From positions 1 through 64,000 of the forward strand of contig DATNPH010000205.1 in assembly GCA_036703315.1 (NCBI GenBank): a stretch of 64,000 bases of DNA, read 5' to 3'. Made by a program: the position numbers and the translations under genes. The DNA comes from DATNPH01 sp036703315 (GTDB lineage: Bacteria; Cyanobacteriota; Cyanobacteriia; Cyanobacteriales; Coleofasciculaceae). The notes beneath the pieces are model-generated. The model saw only the letters and a list, made by a program, of their open reading frames with translations. It ran no database searches and had not been told where the DNA came from. Positions 23,738 through 33,029 of this stretch are shown here, in pieces (position 1 is the stretch's first letter; each line of letters starts with the position of its first letter).

Positions 23738-25051
23738 CTAAGGCAACTCCCGCAACACATCTGCCAAAATCTCAAACATTTGCTCAATGTGGTCTTTCTG
23801 AATAATTAAAGGCGGAGACAAAGCAATGATGTCGCCCGTGGTTCGGATGAGTAACCCTTTATCATAACAACGCTGGAGACAATCCATCCCCCGTACTGTC
23901 GGTTTTCCAGGAATCGGTTCCAACTCGATCGCTGCCACTAGCCCTAGGTTTCGCAAATCAATTACATGGGGCAAATCTCGCAGAGAATGAATGCACTCTT
24001 CCCAGTAGCTAGCCAGATGACTGGCATGGGCGAACAATCCTTCCTCTTCATAGACATCTAGGGTTGCCAGCGCCGCAGCACAGGCGAGAGGATGACCCGA
24101 ATAGGTGTAGCCATGGAAGAATTCGATCGCGTTTTCTGGTGTCGCCTCCATAAAAGCATCGTAAATCCCTTTACGGGTAAACACCGCCCCCATCGGCACT
24201 GTACCGTTTGTAATACCTTTTGCCACCGTAACCATGTCTGGAACCACACCAAAATACTCAGTGGCAAAACTCGCACCCAAACGCCCAAAGCCAGTGATGA
24301 CTTCATCAAATATCAGGAGAATACCGTACTTGTCACAGATGGCACGCAGGCGTTCCAGATAACCCACTGGCGGAATCAGCACCCCAGTAGAACCTGCAAC
24401 GGGTTCGACAATCACCGCCGCAATTGTGGAAGCGTCATGCAGGGTAACAATCCGTTCCAGTTCATCTGCCAGATGTGCCCCCCATTGCGGTTGACCGCGA
24501 GTAAAGGCATTATGCTCAAGGTTATGAGTATGAGGCAGATGATCGACACCAGGAATCAAGCTGCCGAAAAATTTGCGGTTGGGGGCGATGCCACCGACAG
24601 AAATCCCCCCGAAGCCCACGCCATGATACCCCCGTTCCCGTCCAATCAAGCGCTGACGGGCACCTTCGCCTCGTACCCGATGATACGCGATCGCAATTTT
24701 CAGGGCTGACTCAACCGCTTCTGAGCCTGAATTGCCATAAAACACACGGTCAAAATGTCCTCCGGGCATCATTTTGACCAAGCGTTCCGCCAGTTCAAAA
24801 GCCCCAGGATGCCCCATCTGGAAAGGAGGTGCATAATCGAGGTGAGCGACTTGTTTTTGAATCGCTTCGACAATTTTGGTGTGACAATGCCCTGCATTCA
24901 CACACCACAATCCTGCTGTGCCGTCAAGGATTGGACGACTATCAGGAGTGAAATAGTGCATGTCTTTGGCGGCAGCGAGTAAGCGTGGGTTAGCTTTGAA
25001 CTGCCGATTAGCCGTGAAGGGCATCCAGAAGGCGTCGAGTTGGCTTTGCAC
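23738..25051 (-). CDS. Class III omega-amino acid:pyruvate aminotransferase
   Basis: The 437-residue PLP enzyme has the PLP lysine in TVAKGITNG (K278), FDEVITGFGR (D249) binding the cofactor nitrogen, YGNSGSEAVESALK near residue 105 and GYTYSGHPLACAAAL near residue 325. The N-terminal LDAFWMPFTANRQFK is characteristic of the beta-alanine/omega-amino acid:pyruvate group rather than of ornithine or glutamate-semialdehyde enzymes. It probably moves the amino group of beta-alanine or similar omega-amino acids to pyruvate. Its start lies 13 bases after the glyS stop, so it is probably transcribed with glyS. Confidence 0.9.
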   Translation of the reverse strand: MQSQLDAFWMPFTANRQFKANPRLLAAAKDMHYFTPDSRPILDGTAGLWCVNAGHCHTKIVEAIQKQVAHLDYAPPFQMGHPGAFELAERLVKMMPGGHFDRVFYGNSGSEAVESALKIAIAYHRVRGEGARQRLIGRERGYHGVGFGGISVGGIAPNRKFFGSLIPGVDHLPHTHNLEHNAFTRGQPQWGAHLADELERIVTLHDASTIAAVIVEPVAGSTGVLIPPVGYLERLRAICDKYGILLIFDEVITGFGRLGASFATEYFGVVPDMVTVAKGITNGTVPMGAVFTRKGIYDAFMEATPENAIEFFHGYTYSGHPLACAAALATLDVYEEEGLFAHASHLASYWEECIHSLRDLPHVIDLRNLGLVAAIELEPIPGKPTVRGMDCLQRCYDKGLLIRTTGDIIALSPPLIIQKDHIEQMFEILADVLRELP

Positions 25052-25064
25052 CGGTTAAACTTCC

Positions 25065-27212
25065 CTAACTTTTTACAATGAGTCCAAAATCAGCCAGCAC
25101 ACGGGCATGGTTGCGGAGTAATCCTAGTAAATTCAGTCGGTTACCCTTAATTTCTGAGTTGGGATCCATTACCAAAACACTTTCAGGCCCATCAAAGAAG
25201 GTACTAACGGTAGGAGCACTCTTCGCTAATGCGTCTACCAGTTGTTGGTAATTTCTTGTCTGTTGAGAAGCTTGAGTTTGCGGTACTAAATCCACAAGGA
25301 CATTATAGAAGGCTTGTTCTGAAGCTTTTTGGAAGAGTTCTGGACGTACAACGGCTGTTGGTTCTAACTGCTGCGTATCCAAATTCCCTTGAGCAGCTAA
25401 ACGGGTAGAGCGATTAACGGTTTCGTAAATTTCGTCTAGCTTACCGTTATTGCGGATTTCTTGGAGGAATAAGGCGCGATCGCGTATATCCAACAAATCC
25501 TTTAACGCCCGTTCTGTATACTCAGCATCATTCTCTCCCAAAACGGCATTCACCAAATCGTAGTCAATATTCTGTTCTTCTTGTAGCAGAGTGCGGATAC
25601 GTTGCAAGAAAAACTCTTCTAGAAACGTGATGGGTGACGCTTTTTTTGGATAGGTGGCAACAAAATCCGTTGAAATTTGCTCTAACAACTGCTGTAAGTT
25701 GATGGGGAAGTTGGCGTTCCAGGTAATACTAATTACAGCATTCGCCGCACGGCGCAGGGCAAAAGGATCAGACGAACCTGTTGGTAGCATTCCTAGTCCA
25801 CAGATACTCACCAACGTATCCAGACGATCAGCCAAACCCACAACTTGACCCGTCAGAGTTTGAGGCAGCTTGTCACCTGCCCCTTTGGGTAAGTAATGCT
25901 CAAAAATTGCCGTTGCTACTGCCTCTGATTCTCCACTGGCAGCGGCATATTTTTGCCCCATCACCCCTTGTAATTCTGGAAACTCGTAAACCATCTGGGT
26001 GACAAGGTCAGCTTTACACAACAACCCTGCCCGTAGAATATCAGTGCGATCGCCTGGAGATACTGCCAATTGCTCGGCAATCTGAGCCGCAATTTTCTCA
26101 ATACGCCCTACCTTCTGAAGTACAGAACCTAACTCATCCTGAAAGGTTACTTTCTCCAACTTGGGCAAGTAGCTTTCCAAGGGTAAGGCTAAATCAGTCT
26201 TGTAGAAATACTGACCATCAGCCAACCGCGCCCTAATGACGCGCTCATTTCCCGCCGCGATGATGTCAGATTTGGCGGGATCACCGTTAGAAATTGTGAT
26301 GAAATGGGGCAATAGTTCCCCTCCTACTTCATTTTTGAAAACCGGGAAGTAGCGCTGGTGAGTCACCATGACTTCAGTGACAACTTCTGGTGGCAAGCTT
26401 AAGAAATCTGGCTCGAATTTTCCGACAACTGCTGTCGGCCATTCCACTAGGTCAGTAACTTCATCCAGTAAAGTGCCGTACTGTAGTGGTACATGACCAC
26501 CGAGCTTTTGAGCAGCAGCCTCAACTTGCTCTTCAATTTTGCGCTGACGTTCGTCTCGTGCCACAACAACATACGCAGAATGCAGGCATTGGACATAATC
26601 AGCCGCTTGAGGAATTTCAATCGGTTTTGGATGCAAAACCCGATGCCCTTGGGAAATGCGATCGCTTTTAATTGTTTCAGAACCATTCACCAACTCTGTC
26701 GGCAGCACCGTATCATCCAACAACGCGACTAGCCAACCAATCGGTCGGGCAAACCTCAAGTCTCCATCGCCCCAGCGCATAAACCGCTTCCCTTCCAACG
26801 CCATAATCCACTGGGGAATCAGTTCCGTTAAAATTTCAGCAGCAGGACGACCTACTGTTTTTTTAAGAGCAAAGACAAATTTTCCTTTGTCTGTATCTCT
26901 CACTTCCAGGGCATCTAGTTCTACCCCCTGCCTCCGTGCAAACCCTTCTGCTGCTTGCGTCGGTTTGCCATCCTTAAACGCTGCCGATGCAGGTGGCCCT
27001 TTCACCTCTTCTTCTCTATCAGGTTGCTGCACTGGCAGTCCTTTAATCAGGACGGCTAGGCGTCGCGGTGTTCCGTAAACCTCAATCGCCTCTGGGGTAA
27101 GAAATTGCTCATCGAGAGATTTGGGAAGGCGAGACTGCCATTGCGCGATCGCACTATTTACAAAATCTGCGGGTAATTCTTCTGTACCGACTTCTAATAA
27201 AAACGTAGGCAT
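25065..27212 (-). CDS. glyS: Glycyl-tRNA synthetase beta subunit
   Basis: The 715-residue product has the normal length and order for GlyS of the alpha2beta2 enzyme: the N-terminal TFLLEVGTEELPADF, KRFMRWGDGDLRFARPIGWL near residue 140, a central HD-like region (LLCKADLVTQMVYEFPELQG) and DPFALRRAANAV, with a C-terminal DALR anticodon-binding domain (FDGPESVLVMDP). It pairs with GlyQ, which is not in the window, as is usual when the subunits are unlinked. The ATG at 27212 is followed directly by the family start PTFLLE. Confidence 0.97.
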   Translation of the reverse strand: MPTFLLEVGTEELPADFVNSAIAQWQSRLPKSLDEQFLTPEAIEVYGTPRRLAVLIKGLPVQQPDREEEVKGPPASAAFKDGKPTQAAEGFARRQGVELDALEVRDTDKGKFVFALKKTVGRPAAEILTELIPQWIMALEGKRFMRWGDGDLRFARPIGWLVALLDDTVLPTELVNGSETIKSDRISQGHRVLHPKPIEIPQAADYVQCLHSAYVVVARDERQRKIEEQVEAAAQKLGGHVPLQYGTLLDEVTDLVEWPTAVVGKFEPDFLSLPPEVVTEVMVTHQRYFPVFKNEVGGELLPHFITISNGDPAKSDIIAAGNERVIRARLADGQYFYKTDLALPLESYLPKLEKVTFQDELGSVLQKVGRIEKIAAQIAEQLAVSPGDRTDILRAGLLCKADLVTQMVYEFPELQGVMGQKYAAASGESEAVATAIFEHYLPKGAGDKLPQTLTGQVVGLADRLDTLVSICGLGMLPTGSSDPFALRRAANAVISITWNANFPINLQQLLEQISTDFVATYPKKASPITFLEEFFLQRIRTLLQEEQNIDYDLVNAVLGENDAEYTERALKDLLDIRDRALFLQEIRNNGKLDEIYETVNRSTRLAAQGNLDTQQLEPTAVVRPELFQKASEQAFYNVLVDLVPQTQASQQTRNYQQLVDALAKSAPTVSTFFDGPESVLVMDPNSEIKGNRLNLLGLLRNHARVLADFGLIVKS

Positions 27213-28012
27213 AGCTTACTAATGAGAGGCTGGAGTAACAAGCTAGTGGTGAACTACTAATTTCAACAGTTTACCGCGCTGTCACGTTTTCCACCTCGCT
27301 ATAATTTTATACAATGCAGTCCGATGAAATTATTTTAATTTTTTCTTTTTTGTCCTACGAACCAACCATACTGTTCTAAATTCTATTTTTTAAGAATATT
27401 TTTTCTAAATTGCTAGAAAAAATTCTAGAAGGTATGTAGATACGCTTTTTTTTAGTCCATTCTCTCTTTGATAAGAGCATAATCCTTGCTGACTCCCAGG
27501 GGATTGACCTAATTAGCGCCAACACTCTGAGCGGTTTTGACGGAGGTATTTTTCTGCAAAATAGAGCTCACACTTTATTTGCCAATCGGAAACAGCAAAA
27601 TACATTGATCGAAAAATTTCCGGAAAGGTGCACCGTTTGTTTGTAGGTAATAGCATTATCTTTGCAAAGAGCAAGACATACTCTACTGTTTCAGTAGGGT
27701 TATTCACTGACTGTATAAGACAAGCTGAGTGAAGATTTACAAGAAATTTACCTGTTCGATAAATCCCTCATAAATGCTTTATAGGCAAATACTCACAATA
27801 GGGATTACCTTGAAATAAGAAAGCGCTATCAGCCGATAGAGCCGAAAACATAAGGGAGAGAGCCTCAATTTAGTACCTTTGCTTGAGTGATATCCCTATA
27901 GGTTTACTCAACGTATACATAACTCGAACATTAAGCAAACGGGTTTATAAACATTCGCTCTCGATACTGACAACAGAAGCAACCAATCACCAATATTCAG
28001 GAATAGGAAACC
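27213..28012. other. Long intergenic region, no convincing gene
   Basis: About 800 bases of AT-rich DNA follow glyS upstream. Runs of T and A (27334-27460) and a minus-strand frame at 27513-27707 show no family features. The part next to 27213 would be the glyS promoter. I see no RNA gene or repeat. Confidence 0.5.
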
Positions 28013-28348
28013 ATGTCTTTAGTTCTGTCTGTCACTTTTTGCGTCTTTATAGGTGTGCTAATAACGGCAAGTGTAATCCTTGCCGTTTATATGGTTCTAG
28101 GTTTACTAGTTGTTGAGAACTTACGTCAGCCTGATAGCCAATACAAAGCACTTCAGCGTCAGACTAGGTTCCTTGTTGACGGGACAAGCACTCCTGTCAT
28201 GTCTGCTCTTGAAGAATGCGACGTTTTTGGCTGGCTCCATTCAGCTTCAAAGCCAAGCTTTCCATCTGGTTGTAAAACGGACGTGGCAGAAGCCGGAGCG
28301 AATAAGCCGCAGACAACGTCAGAAGTGTACGGTGTGGCTCTTCAATAA
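28013..28348 (+). CDS. Possible small membrane protein, uncertain
   Basis: The first 35 residues (SLVLSVTFCVFIGVLITASV and ILAVYMVLGLLVVENL) form a strong membrane segment preceded by a weak AGGAATAGGA site. The last 50 codons run antisense through the 3' end of the glycosyltransferase and have no protein character, so the true product, if any, is short or damaged. No family is recognised. Confidence 0.25.
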   Translation: MSLVLSVTFCVFIGVLITASVILAVYMVLGLLVVENLRQPDSQYKALQRQTRFLVDGTSTPVMSALEECDVFGWLHSASKPSFPSGCKTDVAEAGANKPQTTSEVYGVALQ

Positions 28349-29222
28349 GGAGACGCTTATAAGTAGCCAAAGCCCGATGAGCCAACTCTACAGCAGTGGA
28401 GCCAGCCTCTAAAGTCACTGCCCTGCGAGCTAAATGCCTTAGTTGGTAAGCCATCGCTGGTTTTTCCCACTCAGCTATTTGCTCGGGAGCATAAGCGCGT
28501 GCTTTTTCCAGTAATCTTTCCCAAGACTTTAATTTTTTCACCAGCTGAGCTGAATGTCCTTGTGGATTCACTCGATATAGTGTCAGTGCCTCAGGAATGC
28601 CCTCAATTTTCCACTCAGTTTGAATCATCATTCGCAGCCAGCATTCAACGTCTTCTGACGGATGTAGCTCCCGGTCATCGTCAAAATAAAAGTCTTCTGT
28701 CACACCGTAAAGATTATCTTGGAATTTAATTCCTTCAAAAACCTCTCGCCGAATTACTGGGACTGAACCATTCCCAATGGGAGTACGACACAATAGGTCA
28801 AGCGGTGTAATGTCCTTAAGCTGGGTTATCTGATAGATACCTAGAGGCTTATCTTGTTGATCGATAAATGCTGAGCGGCAAAAGCTCACCCCCACCTCTG
28901 GTGAATTGTCCAGATGCTCAACATGTTTCTCTAGCTTCTGTGGAACCCACAGATCATCGGCATCCAAAAGAGCGATATATTCGCCTTCAGCCTGACGAAT
29001 CCCGGTGTTGCGAGCAGCTGCTACCCCCCGATTGGGCTGGCGAATAATCTTGATTCTAGAGTCGTTGAACTGCTGACAAATCTCTACACTTCGATCAGGA
29101 GAGCCATCATCGATAATGAGCAGCTCAAAATTTTTATAGGTCTGATCAAGAACCGATTGGACTGTAGCGGCGATATAGTTTTCGACTTTGTAGACCGGAA
29201 TGATGACTGAAACTTTTTTCAT
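28197..29222 (-). CDS. Glycosyltransferase family 2
   Basis: The 341-residue enzyme has a GT-A fold. The N-terminal VSVIIPVYKVENYIAATVQS, IDDGSPDRSVE near residue 37 and the DxD-type metal site LLDADDLWVP near residue 90 bind the nucleotide sugar and metal. EDVECWLRM near residue 195 supplies the ED acceptor-side motif. The C-terminal 90 residues are helical and basic. There is no membrane segment, so it works in the cytoplasm or peripherally, probably in polysaccharide or lipid-linked sugar assembly. The acceptor is unknown and there is no polysaccharide cluster nearby. Confidence 0.9.
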   Translation of the reverse strand: MKKVSVIIPVYKVENYIAATVQSVLDQTYKNFELLIIDDGSPDRSVEICQQFNDSRIKIIRQPNRGVAAARNTGIRQAEGEYIALLDADDLWVPQKLEKHVEHLDNSPEVGVSFCRSAFIDQQDKPLGIYQITQLKDITPLDLLCRTPIGNGSVPVIRREVFEGIKFQDNLYGVTEDFYFDDDRELHPSEDVECWLRMMIQTEWKIEGIPEALTLYRVNPQGHSAQLVKKLKSWERLLEKARAYAPEQIAEWEKPAMAYQLRHLARRAVTLEAGSTAVELAHRALATYKRLLIEEPHRTLLTLSAAYSLRLLPRPFYNQMESLALKLNGASQKRRILQEQT

Positions 29223-29846
29223 TTCTTCTCTACCTGTAGAACGAAGCTAGACACTCGCACAATTAATCCGCTATGTCTCAGATCACTGCCTTTACTTAAG
29301 ACACATGCCTTAATTTAGTAACGATACGGATAATTCACATAAAATGCTTGAGTATTAATTACATCTTGTCCGTATCTTTATAGAGCTAAGAATAAGATTT
29401 TTTTATCTATGGTAGAATTTACGAGTTTTAAACCCTCGACAGTTAAGGTTTGAATACCTTACCTAGAAGTGAAAGCCGCTAAAGGTTACTATTTTAATGA
29501 ATGTATGACTATTTGGTAGTCAAGTTATAAATACTCAATGATACTTAGTCACATTTAAAGATATAACTTTTAGGGTAGACAAGATGACTATTGACAGATG
29601 TCCCGCCTGGTAGACATTTAGCACTTGAACGCAACTGGCTTGAGACAACACATTGAAGACGTTCAATTAATAATTTAAAGTTATGATGTACTTATAAGTC
29701 CAGAGGAGCACTTGGCTTAACGCAATCTTCATCTAAGGACTCTTGTAACCCTTTTCTATCATTTCTTTCTAGCGAAAAAATATTCATAATCCTTGTTGTG
29801 GGGAGTAAGGTAAAACCCAACGGCTCGTTGGTGCAGCTGTGAAGGG
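29223..29846. other. Intergenic region, no gene seen
   Basis: About 620 bases of AT-rich DNA lie between the glycosyltransferase start and the end of metG. No coding frame or repeat family is convincing. Its lower end would carry the glycosyltransferase promoter on the minus strand. Confidence 0.45.
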
Positions 29847-31526
29847 TTAGCCGCCAAATTGTATCCGTAGTTCCTCGATCTGTTGATCCTCGAGCTTGCG
29901 AAATAGTGGTGGTGGAACTTCAAAGGGGTGATCGGCTTCCAGAGCATTGAGCTTGACAGCATTACTCAGTGTTGTCGTTCTGTCAGCTTCCGAAAGGTGT
30001 AGCGCGTCAAAGAGCTTCTGGGATGTAAAGGGGATAAAGGGAGCAGATGCGATCGCATAGAGACGAACTAAGTTAATGCAAGTCCGAATCACTAGCGCAG
30101 CTTCTTCACGATTTTCCTTGATTAAACTCCACGGTGCTCGTTCGTCAATGTATTGGTTCCCGACTGACCAGAGGGAGTATAGGGCTTCTGCTGCCTTACG
30201 AAACTCCATATTCCTTAGAAAACCACCGATTGTTGTGATCAGGTTTTCGCAAGTAATCTGTAACTGTTGCTCTCGCTCACCAGGAGTGCCACCTTCGGGA
30301 ATAGTTGAGCCAAAACGTGTTGAGGCAAACTTGAGAGTTCGATTGATGAAGTTGCCCAACGTATCAGCAAGCTCCTTGTTCACCTTAATTTGTAACAACT
30401 CCCAAGTGAATGCCGAATCAGAAGATTCTGGTGCCATGGCTATCAGGCTATAGCGCCAAAAATCAGGAGGGAGAATCTCAATCGCCTGATCTAGAAACAC
30501 TCCGCGTTTCGCACTGGTTGAGAACTTACCGCCATAGTAAGTAAGCCAATTGAAGCCCTTGATTTCATCAGCCATCTTCCAGTTCTCTCTTGTTCCAAGG
30601 ATCATGGCAGGCCACATAATGGTGTGGAAGGGAAGGTTGTCTTTAGCCATAAATTGGACATACTTGGTGTCTTGTGTACTGCGCCACCAAGTTTCCCAGT
30701 CGCCGTCCTTCGAGTTCTCCACTGCCCATCCTTTAGTTGCCGCGATATAGCCGATGGGGGCATCAAACCATACATAGAAGACTTTGTTTTCAAATCCTGG
30801 ACGTGGAACTGGCACACCCCAGCTAAGGTCACGCGTGATACCACGGTCTTGAAGCCCTTCATTGAGCCACTTCATCGCGATGGACTTGGTGAGATTCGGC
30901 CAATTTTGATGTTCATCAACCCAAGCTCTTACCTCGTCACTAAGGGCGGAAAGCTTTAAGAAAAGGTGCGTTGTTTTTCGGACTTCTAAATTCGTACTTC
31001 CTGAAACAGCTGAGCGCGGCTCAATTAGCTCAGTCGGGTCGAGTACTGATGTGCAATTCTCGCATTGGTCACCTCTAGCTGACTGGTATCCGCAATGAGG
31101 ACAAGTACCGATAATATATCGATCTGGGAGAAAACGCTGATCATCGAGGGAGTACATGAGACTGATTTCTCGCTCCTCCATAAAACCATTTTTGTCAAGG
31201 CACTCATAGAAATGCTGCGTTAACTCATGGTTGTGGATAGAAGAGGTTCGACCGAAATAGTCAAACGACAAACCGAGCTTTTGATAAATATCTGCTTGCC
31301 GTTCGTGCTGTCTTTGGCAGTAGCTTTTGACATCAAGTCCGGCTTCCAATGCGGCAAGTTCAGCTGGCGTCCCATGCTCATCGGTAGCGCACACAAAGAG
31401 AACTGTTTCGCCCTCCTGTCTCAAAAAACGCGCATAGACATCGGCAGGAAGCATTGAGCCTACAAGGTTACCTAGGTGTTTTATGCCGTTGATGTAAGGC
31501 AGTGCGCTGGTAATTAAGTACCTCAT
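29847..31526 (-). CDS. metG: Methionyl-tRNA synthetase
   Basis: The 559-residue class I synthetase has the HIGH-type motif as KHLGN (H17), a four-cysteine zinc knuckle in the connective peptide (CPHCGYQSARGDQCENC near residue 141), the FYVWFDAPIGY substrate motif near residue 250 and a KMSKS-type signature written KFSTS near residue 333. The anticodon-binding helical bundle follows. There is no C-terminal tRNA-binding (Arc1p-like) extension. The four-cysteine knuckle and phenylalanine-containing signature are more like the E. coli/archaeal branch than the short bacterial form. Promoter DNA contains a heptamer-type inverted repeat. Confidence 0.93.
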   Translation of the reverse strand: MRYLITSALPYINGIKHLGNLVGSMLPADVYARFLRQEGETVLFVCATDEHGTPAELAALEAGLDVKSYCQRQHERQADIYQKLGLSFDYFGRTSSIHNHELTQHFYECLDKNGFMEEREISLMYSLDDQRFLPDRYIIGTCPHCGYQSARGDQCENCTSVLDPTELIEPRSAVSGSTNLEVRKTTHLFLKLSALSDEVRAWVDEHQNWPNLTKSIAMKWLNEGLQDRGITRDLSWGVPVPRPGFENKVFYVWFDAPIGYIAATKGWAVENSKDGDWETWWRSTQDTKYVQFMAKDNLPFHTIMWPAMILGTRENWKMADEIKGFNWLTYYGGKFSTSAKRGVFLDQAIEILPPDFWRYSLIAMAPESSDSAFTWELLQIKVNKELADTLGNFINRTLKFASTRFGSTIPEGGTPGEREQQLQITCENLITTIGGFLRNMEFRKAAEALYSLWSVGNQYIDERAPWSLIKENREEAALVIRTCINLVRLYAIASAPFIPFTSQKLFDALHLSEADRTTTLSNAVKLNALEADHPFEVPPPLFRKLEDQQIEELRIQFGG

Positions 31527-31546
31527 TGATCCTCGCCTTGACTAAG

Positions 31547-31639
31547 AATTTTGGATTTTAGATTTTGGATTGGGTTTTTCTGGTACATAGCCTGCTTTTA
31601 GCGGGCAGAATCAACAGTCAATCCGAAATCCAAAATTTT
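31547..31639. repeat. Inverted repeat of GATTTTGGATT-type heptamer sequence
   Basis: AATTTTGGATTT...GGATTG (31547-31573) is complementary to CAATCC...AAATCCAAAATTTT (31618-31639), enclosing a smaller GCCTGC/GCGGGC hairpin. The same GGATT-rich heptamer pattern recurs within coding regions further on. Confidence 0.65.
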
Positions 31640-31802
31640 AAGCTCCCTTGGCTGATCGGTAGGGTCGCTCCTAGATCCAGAATTGGTTGACTCTAAATAA
31701 ATCTTAACTAAAGCGTTAAGTTTCCAAAAGTGTAACCTATCGGGCTGCTCTAAAGCTTGGGTGTCAGATTAGGAACACCCTATCAACCTTGCTAGCTAAA
31801 AC

Positions 31803-32570
31803 ATGAGTCACTTTCTTGTGTACTGTTCCCCCATAACTACCTGGGACAGATTGAAAACTCTTTGTTTAGTCCTCAGTCTACTTAGCCTAACGGCGTGCCA
31901 ATCCATTCCAACTAATGCACAAACACAAAATTTGGCGTCTCTCCCCAGAACTCTTACCGTTTCGGGCAGAGGAAATGTCATTATTCCTACGACGATCACT
32001 CAAGTACGTCTGGGTGTTGAGATTCAAGGGAAAACAGCGCAGGAGGTACAACAGCAGGTGCGAGAGCGATCGCAAGCCGTGGTGAAACTCCTAAAATCCC
32101 GCAAGGTCGGAAAACTGGAAACTACTGGCATCAACCTTACCCCTAACTATACCTACAAGGACGGAAAACAAAGCATTTCCAGATATATCGGTACTAACAA
32201 AGTTAGTTTTCGGATTGATACTGAAAAATCTGGGACGCTATTGGATGATGCCATTAAAGCTGGAGCCACACGAATTGATGGAATCAGTTTTGTTGCTTCG
32301 GATGAAGCGATCGCTCAGGCTCAACAGCAAGCCATCCAGAAAGCTTCCCAAGATGCCAAAAAGCAAGCTGATTCGGCTCTGAGTGCCCTTAATCTTAAAT
32401 CTAACGAAGTGATTGGCATTCAAATTCAGGGAGCTAATCAACCTCAACCACTGAACTATGCCCCCACCGCCTTAGTAGAGGCGAAAACATCACAGGCAAG
32501 TGCTGATACCCCAGTTGTCGGTGGTGAGCAAAAGGTTCAACAAACGGTTACCCTGCAAATTCGGTACTAA
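31803..32570 (+). CDS. SIMPL domain (DUF541) lipoprotein
   Basis: The 255-residue precursor has a basic N-terminus, a hydrophobic signal and a lipobox LSLTAC (lipid-modified Cys about residue 33). The mature part is a SIMPL domain: RTLTVSGRGNVIIPTTITQV, GINLTPNYTYKDGKQSISRY and GATRIDGISFVAS. These are the usual motifs of the BP26/Omp28 ring-forming family. The protein is anchored to a membrane facing the periplasm. Its function in cyanobacteria is not established. It is monocistronic; a T-rich region follows the stop. Confidence 0.88.
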   Translation: MSHFLVYCSPITTWDRLKTLCLVLSLLSLTACQSIPTNAQTQNLASLPRTLTVSGRGNVIIPTTITQVRLGVEIQGKTAQEVQQQVRERSQAVVKLLKSRKVGKLETTGINLTPNYTYKDGKQSISRYIGTNKVSFRIDTEKSGTLLDDAIKAGATRIDGISFVASDEAIAQAQQQAIQKASQDAKKQADSALSALNLKSNEVIGIQIQGANQPQPLNYAPTALVEAKTSQASADTPVVGGEQKVQQTVTLQIRY

Positions 32571-32618
32571 ACCGCTCTTGAAGAAGTTTTTAATTTTTAA
32601 CTTTTGACTTTTGACTTT

Positions 32619-33002
32619 TTAACGTTTCAGGATGCGTCCTACCCAAACAACAGCAAACATCCCCAAAAGTACCCAGATAGCCACAATAACAAGAGCTGCT
32701 ATCTTGCTTGTGGGTTTACCTTGCTCCATAAGTGCTTCAGCCTTTTCGCGGCACTCTGCTAAAACAGCTGGAGGAATCATTTTTAGTACCAGAATTATCC
32801 CCAACGGTACTAAAACCAAGTCATCTAGATAACCCAGAATGGGGATTATATCAGGAATCAAGTCAATCGGACTGAAGGCATAAGCCACAACAAAACCTGC
32901 AAAAACCTTTGCGTACCAAGGCACTCTTGGGTCTTTACAGGCTATGTAGATGACGTAGGTTTCTTTTTTAAGTTGCCTAACCCTGTACTTCCATGTCTGC
33001 AT
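32619..33002 (-). CDS. YkvA family (DUF1232) membrane protein
   Basis: The 127-residue protein shows the DUF1232 core DPRVPWYAKVFAGFVVAYAF and then SPIDLIPDIIPILGYLDDLV. A hydrophobic C-terminal segment (ALVIVAIWVLLGMFAVVWVG) makes two to three membrane passes. The family's role is unknown. The ATG at 33002 gives MQTWKYRVRQLK. It is 27 bases downstream of the metK stop in the same orientation and could be co-transcribed with metK. Confidence 0.87.
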   Translation of the reverse strand: MQTWKYRVRQLKKETYVIYIACKDPRVPWYAKVFAGFVVAYAFSPIDLIPDIIPILGYLDDLVLVPLGIILVLKMIPPAVLAECREKAEALMEQGKPTSKIAALVIVAIWVLLGMFAVVWVGRILKR

Positions 33003-33029
33003 GTTAGGGATGCGATCGCGGAAAAGTCC

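Noticed and set aside
24092..24709. Plus-strand 205-codon frame opposite the aminotransferase
   Set aside because: It lies wholly inside the aminotransferase gene on the other strand and has no family features.
27513..27707. Minus-strand 64-codon frame upstream of glyS
   Set aside because: Composition looks random, there is no ribosome site, and it is isolated in AT-rich DNA.
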